DNA of 64,000 nucleotides from Atherix ibis (lineage: Eukaryota > Arthropoda > Insecta > Diptera > Athericidae): positions 6,595,811 through 6,659,810 of the forward strand of contig OY282605.1 of NCBI GenBank assembly GCA_958298945.1, in the 5' to 3' direction. Positions within the stretch are counted from its first letter, which is position 1. Each line of letters begins with the position of its first letter. Shown piece by piece: positions 34,087-44,245 of this stretch. Both the position numbers and the translations under genes were made by a program. The notes beneath the pieces were generated by a model. The model was given only the letters and a program-made list of their open reading frames with translations, made no database searches and had not been told where the DNA came from.

Positions 34087-35152
34087 TCAATAAGTCCTTA
34101 GAAAAAGATGGAAAAAAACTGTTTTGTAAAAAAAAAATTTTTTATTTTGCAACATATCTCCTTTTAGCTCTATACACTTTGCCAACCGTTTTTCCAAAAT
34201 TTTTATCCCGTCCAAAAAATAGGATTTCGGAAGTTCTGCAAAATATTCATCCGTTTGAGCAATGACGTCCTCGTTCTTCAGATTGGGGAAAAGAAAATAG
34301 TCACTCGGGGCCAAATCTGGTGAATAAGCGGGATGCTGCAACAATTCCATTCTCAATTCCACAATTTTGGCCATGGAAACAGCGCAGGTGTGCACACGCG
34401 CATTGTCCTGATGCAAGAGGATTTTTTTCTTCTTCAGATGGGGGCGTTTCTCTTTGATTTCCTCGCTCAACCGTTGCAATAACGACGCGTAATACGCTCC
34501 TGTTATTGTTTTTCCCTTTTCCAAGTAGTCGATAAAAATGATGCCCTGCGAATCCCAAAAGACCGTTGCCATCACCTTGCCGGCCGATGGCACAGTTTTT
34601 GCCTTCTTCGGAGCCCTTGAAAATCCACTGTGATGACTGTCTCTTCGTTTCTGGAGTGTAGTAGTGTATCCATGTTTCGTCCACAGTGACATATCGACGA
34701 AGGAATTTGGCAGGATTGCGATGAAAGAGTGCCAACATAGCCTCAGAGTCCACTACACGATTGCGCTTAATCTCCTCTGAGAGCAAACGCGGCACCCATC
34801 TTGCCGAAATTTTTTTCACAGACAATTTTTCATGCAAAATTGAAGCGACTGTACCTTGTGATATGCCCGTGGCCTCAACTAATTCGCGCACATTAATTCG
34901 CCGATCGTTCAAAATCAGATCGTGGATTTTGTCGATGATTTCAGGAGTAGACACCTCAACTGGGCGTTCTGAACGATGTTCATCTTTTGTGGATGAACGG
35001 CCACGTTTAAATTCATTCACCCATTTGTAAACGGTCGCAAACACAGGTGCAGATGTGCCATGAACTGCATCCAACTCAGCTTTGATTTCTTTCGGGCTTA
35101 AGCCTTTCAAATGGAGATGTTTGATGACAGCCCTAAACTCGCTTTTTTCCAT
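34087..35152 (-). pseudogene. mar-B transposase, one frameshift from open
   Basis: From ATG 35152 (MEKSEFRAVIKHLHLKG) the frame runs through SPKEIKAELD, a GRPVEVSTPEIIDKIHDLI hinge, helix-turn-helix VRELVEATGISQGTV, ISARWVPRLLS and YVTVDETWIHYYTPE (first Asp). A single-base frame change at about 34,620-34,627 follows SSQW; the other frame then continues APKKAKTVPSAGKVM, FWDSQGIIFIDYL, LLHQDNARVH (second Asp) and YSPDLAPSDYFLF (third Asp) to a stop near 34,087. I count 34 residues between the second and third Asp. MEK start, ARWVPRxL and FWDxxGIIFIDYLxKGKT are irritans-group traits. No other stop was seen. Confidence 0.94.
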
Positions 35153-35223
35153 TGTTATGCACAAATAAATGTCGTTAACTTTAATCGACGATAAAAATTG
35201 ACTTACGCTATGGATCGAGCTGA

Positions 35224-35300
35224 AATTTTGACAGCTTTCCTGTCAATAATAGTACTTACAAAAAAAATTTTGACAGCTTTCCTGTCAATAATAGTACTTT
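35224..35300. repeat. Short tandem duplication in the mar-B untranslated region
   Basis: ATTTTGACAGCTTTCCTGTC and the following AATAATAGTACTT occur twice, about 44 bases apart, between the transposase start and the element end. Inverted-repeat words GACAG...CTGTC are inside each unit. Confidence 0.88.
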
Positions 35301-35482
35301 ACCGACACTACAAGTGCAATTTCTTGGATTTTCTAAGGACTTATTGAACGATCCTCGTACATACATCCTCTTTCAAACGCACCTAAATTCATGTAAATCG
35401 GATGACAGATGTGAAAGTTACAGCCATTTCAATAAAAGAAAAAGTATGCTAATGTTACATTATTTTTGGGACACACCGTGTA

Positions 35483-36185
35483 AGTGTCCCGATGAGTGTT
35501 TCCGGGGAGGGCAGTACAAGACAATTAATTCTCTTACAAGTGGATTATGATGATAGGATAAACGGGAGTTTGATTTTTTGGATAGCGGGAAATGCGCAGC
35601 TCCTAAACAAAGGGAACATTTACATCACGATGTATTACGTTGTTACGAATATAAAAGGGAGCATCACCAATTTTACGGAGGATCTTGGATTGCAAGATCC
35701 TCCGTAAAATTGGTGATGCTCCCTTTTATGGATGCGATAGGAATTATAGATGCGATAGGAATTGGAACGTTTCGTTGAACGCCAAAGTTCAATTCCATAT
35801 GTCCAAATTAGTTTACTTTTGATTATTAGTTTCCAGCGTTTGTCCAGTAGTCTAAGAAGTTGTCGGTAACATCTAGTGGCTCCTAGTTTTTATAGTCTAG
35901 TATGTGGATTTCATGTTAATCTCTTGTCCAGGTAAAGTCTCAAATTATCATATTGTGGGTAGTTTTTCCTTGACAAACTGTGAAAGTAATGTGAGCACTC
36001 TTCTGTTCATTTACCCTCACTCTCCATCTCTTAAACTAGGATTTAAGGCTGTGTATATGGAATTGTAAATTGTTGGAAGCTACGTGTATGTCAGGATTTA
36101 TATGGGTAGTCAGTATGGCCGTATCGAGTGTTTTTTTCAATTATTTTATTTTATCTTCATACATTAATGTTATCTCCTACAAAGT
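35483..36185. other. Unassigned sequence holding a perfect hairpin
   Basis: Moderately AT-rich, unlike any repeat group in the window. It holds the 37-bp hairpin (separate entry), followed by a doubled GATGCGATAGGAATT (35,731-35,765). Short frames overlapping it carry no recognisable domain. Confidence 0.5.
35651..35729. repeat. Perfect inverted repeat, 37-bp arms, 5-base loop
   Basis: The arm ATAAAAGGGAGCATCACCAA... ending GGATCTTG (35651-35687) is matched without error by CAAGATCC... ending CTCCCTTTTAT (35693-35729) around GATTG. Pairing stops at once outside the arms. Perfect arms in decayed sequence mean a recent origin or selection. Confidence 0.97.
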
Positions 36186-36189
36186 AGTT

Positions 36190-36640
36190 ACCTTGGGTAG
36201 CAGTACGGAAAGGCCTTAACAAGAATCGTCTTTAGGTCCTCGGTTTCGTCCTTTTGGATATTATGGACAGTAGCAATGTAACGTTCTGTCAGGTGTTTTT
36301 TGATCTTATCGAAGAAGAAAAAAGTCACACGAAATGTGAATAGCGAGGAACCGGAGAACCATACGAATCCCTTTTTCATACAAAAACTCTTCGATGGAGA
36401 TAACCGTGTGACAGAAGGCATTGTCATGGTGCAATATCCGATTCGACACGAAAAATCCCTTTTCTCGGCCTTTCAAGGAGATTCAGTGTTAATCGACAAT
36501 CTGACCTTACAAGAACCCCCGCTCGTTACACATCTTTATCAGTTTTGGATGTTGGAGACCTCTCTGACCATTGTTCGTTTTCCACTGCTTCTCGGCTGTC
36601 TAAAAATTGTTTAAGCCACCGAAAGAAAACTTGTATTTTT
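36190..36640 (-). pseudogene. mar-G mariner relic
   Basis: On the complement: KQFLDSREAVENEQ, SPTSKTDKDV, VLVRSDCRLTLNLL (from RPSTSKTDENVxRVRxLVRSDRRLT), then LHHDNAFCHTVISIEEFLYEKG (second Asp; written here only in part), CDFFFFDKIKKHL (third Asp) and RYIATVHNIQKDE. The segment from the hinge to the second Asp, including the first catalytic Asp, is deleted. Confidence 0.7.
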
Positions 36641-36869
36641 TAGAAAGAACTCAAAACTCAAAATCCATGAGTTTGACTTACGAACAGTTCCAAGGCTCAT
36701 TGGACCTTTTCGTATATCAAACTCATGGATTCCCTCTAGTTTTCGCTATTCCCTTTTTCGTAACGCACTACAAACAGCACGTCTAGAAGAAACTAACTAA
36801 TAATCTTCTTTTCTGCCGTAATTATAATAAACTTTAAATCCACTTTTATTGTGACCTATTTTATAAATT
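36641..36869. other. Short inverted words, no gene
   Basis: CAAAATCCATGAGTTTGA (36,659) is repeated in inverse form near 36,715 (TATCAAACTCATGGATT), an inverted repeat of about 14 bases separated by 40. It is probably another small remnant. Confidence 0.45.
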
Positions 36870-37450
36870 CTTTAACATAAAGGATTATTCAATTTGTAGT
36901 GCCAAAAGTAAGGAAAAATTAAAGACTTTTTAAGATTTCTAGATCCTTTTGAGGTAATTTTTGTTAATTTTTTCATACATTTTCGACTATTATTCTACCA
37001 TTACTCAACGGATGTTGGTTTTTAAATGCCCAACAAGAAAAAGTTCAATTTTTTTATTTTTTACGTAGCCCAACAAGAAAAAGTTCAACTGCGTTAAATT
37101 GCACACTATTTATGGACAATTTATACTAACAGCCAAAATTTAAACTGTTGTGTGGCCGTATTGTTAAAACCACATATAAGTTCAGATTTAAATTTATCAT
37201 ACGACCATAGGACTCAAAATTAACGTTTGTCTATTTTCAAAGAAATACGCTCCAATAACACCTTCAGACGAAAATTCGTATGAAATAGTTACTTTTCGCG
37301 GATGCAATGGCTTCTATACAGTCACTTGTTAGCTTTCAGAACTCCAAATACGGCCATTCTTCCTGATCGGGTAAAAATCGCTTAAAATACAAGGAAATGG
37401 CAAATTTTGGATGACATATATATTTGATCGCTGCCAAATAACAGATCTAT
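36870..37450 (-). pseudogene. rel-I transposase relic
   Basis: It shares order and words with the 18.5-kb and 29.4-kb relics on the same strand: the CTAGATCCTTTTGAGGTAATTTTTG tail, the CAACAAGAAAAAGTTCAA segment (complement of the FFLxGY region), and TCAAAGAAATACG. A small duplication of CCCAACAAGAAAAAGTTCAA lies at 37,029 and 37,070. There are many stops. Confidence 0.6.
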
Positions 37451-37539
37451 ACTATGCGAATTTAAAAATACATAAAAATGAAATATATTATATAAAAGGT
37501 GTGACAGCTCCTAAAGAACGGCAACACTCTTGTCACAGT

Positions 37540-37935
37540 GTGCTCCAAAAATAACCGAACTTATTTTTAAATCATACAACAAGCAGCGCCATCTATTGAA
37601 TTTGCAGCATTAAATAGATACATCTCTTTCAAACGCACCTAAATTCATGTAAATCGGATGACAGATGTGAAAGTTACAACCATTTCAATAAAAGAAAAAG
37701 TGTGCTAATGTAACAAAACAAAAGTGGCTGGGATATCATCATAAAATGCTCCTTTCATCTTGGTTTTCAGTTTTGGATATAGAAAATAGTCACATGGTGA
37801 TAGATCAGGCGAATACAGAGGGCGGTTGATGAAAGAAATCCGTTTTTTAATAAAAAATTCGTTCTTTTTTTTCAATTGATGGCGCTGATTGTTGTATGAT
37901 TTAAATATAAAGTTCGGTTATTTTTGGGACACGCG
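37540..37935 (-). mobile_element. mar-H mariner, short internally deleted copy
   Basis: GTGCTCCAAAAATAACCGAAC at the left and GTTCGGTTATTTTTGGGACAC at the right pair as inverted ends that extend inwards through CATACAACAAGCAGCGCCAT and its complement for about 54 bases. Only about 400 bases remain. On the complement 37,735-37,830 reads PLYSPDLSPCDYFLYPKLKT, the third-Asp region of a mariner transposase. It gives the intact arrangement with which the split copy at 34.0-35.5 kb can be compared. Confidence 0.85.
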
Positions 37936-37936
37936 T

Positions 37937-38697
37937 GGATGTCGTCTACCTTATGAGCCGCGGGTCACCGAGTGATCTATTTCATAATCTCAAGTGACAC
38001 ACTTGAGTTCCAAAAAGAAAGTATAATACACTATTTAAAAATAAATTATAAAATATAATTTATGGTTCAGTAGTGAAAGACTAGTGTCGTTCTCTCAGTT
38101 ATAGTACTTGTTTAGTACCGCAATTATAGTTACGCAGTGAAGTAATTATTATTATTTTCAAAAATTAATTACCATGAACAAACAAAAGCAAATAAGAGAT
38201 TATTTCAAGATGTGTGGAAACAAAACTGTGGATGCATCGAAAATGGTGACAAATTACCGCCAGAACTTACAATATGGAGCGACACTTTTCTTTAATAACA
38301 CAAAAATGTAAGTGAAATGCCGAATCAAGAAGAATCTCAATATTTTGCTAAACGTGTATTAAAACAGTTTTATTACCAACCCCACAATCACGACTACACG
38401 TACATCTGCTAGCTTTGTTACACCTAAGCATTGGTACCAACTACAGACGGTAAATTTTTGAAAAATGTATTTTTTAATCGTTTCGACAATTGACATTTTC
38501 AGCTAGAATAATTAAATTCATTCAATTAAATTTGTTTTTGTAATAATTAAATTTATAATTTTGAATTTTTATGTTTAAAGTTTAAAAGCGTACAATAATT
38601 ATAAAATTTATTTTATTATTCACCAAAAAAGACTATTTTAAATATAAAAATATCACTGATTCCATGACCTACAGTCAAAAAAGGTTGCCGACGCCTG
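37937..38697 (+). mobile_element. Probable hAT-like element remnant
   Basis: The right boundary (TGACTGTAGG read on the complement, CAGGCGTCGGCAACCTTTTT) has the CAxxCGTCGGCAACCTTT form common at hAT ends. The left side (GTCGTCTACCTTATGAGCCGCGGGTCAC) aligns to it with mismatches, and immediately abuts the mar-H end. Inside, an ATG at 38,174 opens MNKQKQIRDYFKMCGN, too short to assign. An 8-bp target duplication was not found. Confidence 0.45.
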
Positions 38698-39566
38698 ATT
38701 TATATCATTCAATTGTACATCAACATACCACGTATTGTTTAAATCAAAATCTTTGTTTGTTTACAATTTAATGGGAAAATCAAGACAAATCACGAAGTGA
38801 GGAGATCTTTTACCTAAATCACGGTTTTTTATCTTTTAAAATATTTCGTGATTGGAAAATTACTTGGAAAAAAATGTAGAGCAGCAATAATGTATGAAAC
38901 GTCTGCACCTAAATACTAGTGTAAACATATGTGCGATGGTGGTATATTGTTTGTAAACCGATATTAATAAGCAACAGTTTGTAGATAACTTTTTACCGAA
39001 AGAGCTTTCTATTGAAAGACTAGAGCAAATGTTACATCGTCAGTTGTACCCTATTTAACCCTTTTAATTTTCGTTTATTCCCCTAATATTTGAACAAGTT
39101 TTAACCACCTTGTTCTGAATACTATACACAATTTATATTACTATAATCAAAAGAAGTGGGGGGTGTAGGGTGTATATACATAAACATATTTGAAGAAGTC
39201 AAGATAGGCAGTCTCCAAATTACGAATAGAAATAGTATCCGTTTGATGTTAGCAACTGAAAGTCATTAAAAGGACAGATTAGTGCACATTAGTAAAGGAT
39301 CATTTTGACAATTCCAACAATCATTAGGCTATACCCAATTGTATTCAAAATTTTATTTAATTTAGTTCAGAAGTGAACGTAAACAAATACCAAATACTGC
39401 TCTAAAAGGCAATGAAGAAATTGTGTAACAAATATTTTTGTCATACACTAAATCGTACTGCAAAATTTTCATTCAACAGTACAGCTATTATTTTACTTGC
39501 TTTGTTATGGTAATAATACTATATATTAACTGAAATTAATTTTAATTAACAATTATATTGAAGTAC
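38698..39566. other. AT-rich intron, no gene recognised
   Basis: Nothing in either strand resembles a gene or a repeat group described here. Confidence 0.5.
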
Positions 39567-40705
39567 AGTAATTTCGTTTTTTCCCAACAGAGGACTTAAT
39601 TGTATTTTTTTCACAACCAACTTCACATTTAAGCCGCATAATCATAAGTATTTTGACAGCTGACATAGCAAGGCTTGCTTGTGAAAAAATTCGACTGATT
39701 CTGCAAAGTAGTTTTTGGTTGATACACTTTTAAATATGGAAAGTGAAAAACAGCACTTTCGGCATATTTTACTTTTTTACTATAGAAAAGATAGAAAAGG
39801 TGTTCGTTCTGGAACACCGTTGAAGCTGATGAAGACACAATAAAGGCATTATTTGATGAAAACTGGCGAATAACAACTCGTAAGATTGCTGAGAGATTAA
39901 ATTTATCGAATACGACCGTTTATAATCCTTTGAAACGGCTAGGTTTAATCTTCAAGCTCGACATCAGGGTTCATCTTCTTACGGAAAAAATTTGCGACGT
40001 CGCATTAACGTTTGTGATTTGCTTCTCAAACGCCAAGAAAATTATCCATTTGTGAAGCGTATCATTACTGGCGACAAGAAATGGGTTGTCTACAACAATG
40101 TTAAGCACAAAAAATCCTGGAGTAAAAAAGATGAACCGACTCAAAGCACTTCGAAAGCCAATATTCATCAAAAAAAGGTTATGCTTTTGGTTTGGTAGGA
40201 TTTCAAAGGAATCGTTTATTTTGAGCTTCTACCGAGAAGCACAACGATCAATTCTGAAGTGTACTGTCATCAGTTGAACAAATTGAATGATTCACTTAAA
40301 GAAAAAAGGTCAGAATTGGTCAATAGGAAAGGTATAGTGTTCCAACAGGATAATACGATACCACATACAAGTTTGACTACTTGGCAAAAGGTTTATAGAG
40401 CATGGATGGAATATACTGCCACACCCACCATACTCTCCAGACCTAGCACCTTCCGATTATCATTTGTTCCGGATGGTAAAACGTTTTAATTCAAATGAGG
40501 ACGTCAAAAATCACTTGGATCAGTTTTTTGCCAGCAAAGAACAAAAATTTTATGAGTGTATTATCATGGTACTGCCAGAAAGATGGCAAAGGGTATTGGA
40601 CCAGACTAAACAATATTTAATTGAATAAAATATTAATTCACTATAAGAAAATTGTCTGTCATTTTTCTAAAAAAAAAAAACGAAATTACTTTCGGGACAA
40701 CCCAA
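39567..40705 (+). mobile_element. mar-D (cecropia-like) mariner, left end truncated
   Basis: The right end ACTTTCGGGACAACCCAA (40705) is followed by TA. The left end lacks its outer 16 or so bases and starts at AGTAATTTCG. The transposase opens at ATG 39736 (MESEKQHFRHILLFYYRKD), then a deletion of about 110 bases removes the rest of the first helix-turn-helix. Readable after that: WRITTRKIAERLNLSNTTVY, RRRINVCDLLLKRQENYPFV, TGDKKWVVYNNV (first Asp kept), KANIHQKKVML, INSEVYCHQLNKLN, RKGIVFQQDNTIPH (second Asp), then decayed third-Asp region and DQTKQYLIE at the end. Frameshifts separate these blocks. Confidence 0.88.
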
Positions 40706-41850
40706 TATAAAGAAAACACTATTGGAATATTCTATGAATCTAATTTAAAGTTTAAAAAAATTTGTTTAAATGTTTCTTATTTGGGAGTAATAACTAAAGT
40801 CAAATAATCCTTCAATATCTAACACATTAACACACACCACAAATACTTGTTAATTTTAACCAAAAATATTAGTTTATTTTTAGACTGAAACAAAGTAGGA
40901 AAAAAAATATTTTTTTTATTTTTAGTGAAGATTGTTTTTCTTCTTTAGTAAATCTTAAATTTAAATTTTTCACAAAAGAAATTCTAAAATTTTCTCATCA
41001 AATCATTGTAATTGTAAGAGACCAACATAATTCTCAATAAAAGTCGGATATAATTGTTAATAAAATTTTCAACTAATAAAAAGCATTGCCATAATCAGAA
41101 CAATAATTTCAAATTGTAACTCCAGAACGATTAGTAGTGCGCCGTTTGCATTCTTGCTTTCGTATTGCAAAGACCTACCACTATTTACTTCGACGATTAT
41201 GTATAACTTTAAAGTATGTATACAATCATTATAGATTTTTTTTTTGTTAGCATTTACATTAAAGAAGAGGAAACCGTCAGTGTTCCGGGTTCGATGTCTG
41301 TTTATTTTTATCGGATTAGTATCGGGCAATAAACAGCAGATGGGCCCAACTGTGCCATCTAACCGTTTGTCTCGAATTGTTCAAAACTCCTCTCTTTGAT
41401 CAGCCATTAACCTATTAGCGGATAAGTATTGTTTTATTTTCGTTTGGTATCATCAAGTCCTTTTCCAGACAGTATGGTGTATGTATAATATTTTATTTTA
41501 CAATACGAAAGAAGACATTTAAAACTCTTCTGCTATTTTACAGGCACAAATATTTTGAATTTCAAATATCAAAAGTAATTTCTCATTTACAGTTTACCAG
41601 CTTATTTTGGTTCAAAATTGAAATTTGTAACAATTTATCTTTTTCTGTTCGTTCTTCCTTTGATTCTTAAATGTGTCTATTATTATACTTAAAATAAATT
41701 CTATAAATCAGATACGATATCAATTCCGTTTGTACTTTGTAAGAAGTTACATTTCTAATGAAGCACAAAGCTCAATGATTTTTTTAAGGAAATATTATTG
41801 CTCTTTACTAAACTTTATATTGTAGTTATGCTATGGTAAAAATTGTATTT
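40706..41850. other. AT-rich intron, no gene recognised
   Basis: The 86-codon minus frame at 41069-41329 has no recognisable similarity. Nothing else is seen. Confidence 0.5.
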
Positions 41851-41853
41851 CCG

Positions 41854-41935
41854 GGTTGTCCGGAAAGTAATTTCATATTTTTTAAATAAAAATGAAAGAC
41901 GATTTTCTTATAGTGAATTAATATTTTCATATTTT
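41854..41935 (-). mobile_element. mar-D terminal fragment
   Basis: GGGTTGTCCGGAAAGTAATTTC followed by ATGAAAGACGATTTTCTTATAG and TGAATTAATATTTTCAT is the same order as the 3' terminus of the copy at 42.18 kb (which has TGAATTACTATTTTATG). Only about 80 bases are present. Confidence 0.8.
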
Positions 41936-41949
41936 TTTAAGAATTAAAA

Positions 41950-42170
41950 TTTTCTTGAGCGATAAGTCTCGTTTCTCGCTCGGTGGATACGTCAATATAA
42001 GCCGTATAATAACCAACATTTTTTTGCCGTCAACTTAAAGATGTTAATCTGGATCGTGACTTTTTGCTAAATTTTTAGATTTTATAATATCAATTGCCTT
42101 CCCAGAGTGCTAAATTTTTAGATGTTATAATATCAATTGACTTTTCAAAAACCCTGCTCTGATGGATAGT
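41950..42170 (+). pseudogene. rel-I transposase fragment
   Basis: GCTCGGTGGATACGTCAATA corresponds to the VGGYVNK region of the other rel-I relics (compare 4600 and 19,090). The following 180 bases include a tandemly repeated TAAATTTTTAGATxTTATAATATCAATTG (about 54 bases apart; written here in condensed form). Too short to say more. Confidence 0.5.
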
Positions 42171-42176
42171 ACCCAA

Positions 42177-43337
42177 TTGGGTTGTCGGGAAAGTAATTTC
42201 CTTTTTTTTTTAAATGAAAGACGATTTTCTTATAGTGAATTACTATTTTATGCAATTAAATATTGTGCAGTCAGATCCAATACCCTTTGCCATCTTTCTG
42301 GCAGAAGCATGATTCCACGCTCATAAAATGTTTGTTCTTTCCGGGCAAAAAACTGATCCAAGTGATTTTTGACTTCCTCATTTTAATTAAAACGTTTTAC
42401 CTCACGGAACAAATTATAATCCGAAGGTGGTAGGTCTGGAGAGTATGGTGGGTGTGGCAGTATATTCCATCCATGCTCTAAAGCCTTTTGCCGAGTGGTC
42501 AAACTTGTATGTGGTTTTATGTTATCCTGTTGGAACTCTATACCTTTCCTATTGACCAATTCTGGCCTTTTTTCTTTTAGTGAATCAATCCATTTGTCCA
42601 ACGATTCCTTTGAAATCTCACCAAACAGATAGCATAACCTTTTTTAACGAATATTGGCTTTCGAAGCTTTTGAGCCGGTTCATCTTTTCTACTCCAGGAT
42701 CTTTTGTGCTTAACATTGTTGTAGACAACACATTTCTCGTCCCCAGTGATGATAGGCTTTAAAATTTGATCATTTTCTTGGCGTTTGAGAAGCAAATCAC
42801 AAATGTCAATGCGACGGCACAAATTTTTTCCCGTAAGAAGATGAGGAACCCTTATGTCGATCTTTCAAATGATCATGAATGGTCAATTCGATAAATTTAA
42901 TCTCTCAGCAATCTCACGAATTGTTATTCGCCAGTTTAAATCAATTATTACCTTTATTGTGTCTTTATCAGCTTCAACTGGCCTTCCAGAACGTGGTACA
43001 TCTTCGAGATCAAAATTGCCGGATCGAAATTTTGCAAACCAGTTTTGGCACTGCCGCTCACTTAACACATCGGATAATTTTTTTCTTGCGTGAACAGCAT
43101 TTTTATCTTTGCTATAGTAAAAAAGTAAAATATTCCGAAAATGCTGTTTTTCAGTTTCCAATATTTAAAAGGATATCAACTAAAACCTACTATGCAGAAC
43201 CAATCGAATTTTTTCACAAGCAAGCCTTACTATGTCAGCTGTCAAAATACATATGTTTATGCGGCTTAAGTGTGAAGTTGGCTGTGAAAAAATGCAATTA
43301 ATTCCTCTGTTGGGAAAAAACGAAATTACTTTCCAAT
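42177..43337 (-). mobile_element. mar-D (cecropia-like) mariner, start lost
   Basis: The left end TTGGGTTGTCGGGAAAG is present at 42177; the right end is cut at ACTTTCC and has lost GGACAACCC. On the complement the transposase should start at 43161, but ATG is TTG. Blocks: KQHFRNILLFYYSKDKNAV, LSERQCQNWFAKFRSGNFDL, VPRSGRPVEADKDTIKV, ITIREIAERLNLSN; then RRIDICDLLLKRQENDQILK, TGDEKCVVYNNV (first Asp kept), RKGIEFQQDNIKPH (second Asp) and YSPDLPPSDYN (third Asp). The spacing of second to third Asp is mariner-like. Frameshifts break it between blocks, and about 40 residues after DEPAQ are missing. Confidence 0.88.
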
Positions 43338-43709
43338 ATTAATCTTAACCCAATATTAATCTTCAGAATAAAAATTCAATCTGATTAAAATATTCATCTG
43401 TAAAATTGAAGGAATACGAATAAATTCTTTTAATTAGTTTTGAATTTATTTTTATTTAAATCATATAATACCGATTTGTCAATTTGTCTTGAAATTTCAA
43501 TTAATCAAATACTTTAATTTACCAATTTGGGTAATTTCCTAAAAATAGATAAGACAAATTTTTCATAAATACCCTTACATGCAGCGAATACTTTCTCAAT
43601 TTATAGTATGAAACCTTGTACAATTAATTATATTGCTTCCAATAAAACAATTATATTATTTAATAATATGGTTAATAAAAATGAAAAAAATATGAAGAAA
43701 AAAACTTAC

Positions 43710-43878
43710 GTCTAAACTCTCTAGAATCGGAATTACTCCTTGGACTTTCACCCTTATCCTGGTCATATTCCCCTATTTGTCCTTCTAGAGAATCGTTTTT
43801 ATTCAATGGCGATAGTGATGCACATGTCGGACTTGTAGAATCCGTTCGATATGATTCACTACTGCCGCTGAAAATTCC
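43710..43878 (-). CDS. RNF220: RNF220-like E3 ubiquitin ligase, second visible exon
   Basis: The exon follows a poly-pyrimidine acceptor (TTTTTTTTTAG|GGA) and ends at a strong donor (GAC|GTAAGTTT). It is 169 bases, open throughout, entered in phase 0 and left in phase 1. It encodes a Ser/Asp/Glu-rich segment (GIFSGSSESYRTDST... DQDKGESPRSNSD). The single C left at its end joins the AT that opens the exon at 9435 to make a His codon, with the frame running on. The intron that follows is about 34.3 kb and is filled with transposon relics. No catalytic residues are expected here; this is a low-complexity linker before the first zinc-binding segment. Confidence 0.72.
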
Positions 43879-44008
43879 CTAAAAAAAAACAAAATATAAA
43901 ATATTTAGAAAAATAACTCAACTAAACTATAAAATAGTATATGTCATTATTGAAAATAAGAAATAGAAATTTTTCTGATTTAATAATAAGGAAAGCTACT
44001 TTTTTTAC

Positions 44009-44245
44009 CTGATCCAGAGATATTCCAATATATTTTGGGGGTGAAAATGCCGATGGCAATTGAAAACTGGATAAGACTGGCTTTACAACCGATCGATCGC
44101 CGCCGGTAAAAAAGTTTCCAGGATTATTGCCAGCCAGCATAGAGGGATTTAGTGATTGCAACAAATGTGGATGGAAGCTGTGCAGCAGGTGTGTACCATA
44201 GTTTCCTACCAATGACATGTTGTGTAAATCCTTTGCGTCTGGTAT
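44009..44245 (-). CDS. RNF220: RNF220-like E3 ubiquitin ligase, most 5' exon recognised
   Basis: This exon gives about 70 residues from the first ATG (44218-44216), rich in His, Leu, Ser, Pro and Asn (MSLVGNYGTHLLHSF...), ending in SPPKYIGISLDQ. The donor is CAG|GTAAAA just below 44009 and leaves phase 0. An acceptor-like TTTAG precedes 44245 and the nine codons between it and the ATG are open, so the exon may be internal with further 5' exons upstream, or the stretch before the ATG may be 5' UTR. The N-terminal region of RNF220 proteins is poorly conserved. Assignment here rests mainly on exact phase continuity into the next exon and on the Leu/His/Pro-rich composition expected there. The exon is separated from the next by a 130-base intron. 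Confidence 0.65.

Larger units (their letters stand above)
34077..35357 (-). mobile_element. mar-B (irritans-like) mariner, full length
   Basis: CGAAGGTCGTTCAATAAGTC at 34077 pairs with the complement ending at 35357 (GACTTATTGAACGATCCTCG written in part), and TA flanks both. The length of 1281 bases is typical of a complete mariner. It sits inside the mar-H relic and is the best-preserved transposon in the window. Confidence 0.95.
34028..35480 (-). mobile_element. mar-H relic split by a mar-B insertion
   Basis: The left part (34,028-34,074: CAAGCGCCATCTATTGCAGC) and right part (35,360-35,480: TTTCAAACGCACCTAAATTC, then ATTTTTGGGACACACCGTG and TA) correspond to contiguous sequence in the mar-H copy at 37.54-37.94 kb (GCAGCATTAAATAGATACATCTC). 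The junction of the two parts is a TA that is now duplicated around the mar-B element. The left end of the mar-H copy is truncated. Confidence 0.8.
9436..43709 (-). other. About 34.3-kb intron of the RNF220-like gene
   Basis: This interval is bounded by GTAAGT at 43709 and TTTTTCAG at 9436, and the flanking exons join in phase 1. It contains most of the transposon relics described below on both strands. No host exon of the same gene was recognised inside, although a small or poorly conserved exon could be missed. Confidence 0.75.

Noticed and set aside
35314..35778. Three overlapping plus-strand frames near the hairpin
   Set aside because: They translate the mar-H tail and the palindrome in different frames; residue order simply reflects the inverted repeat.
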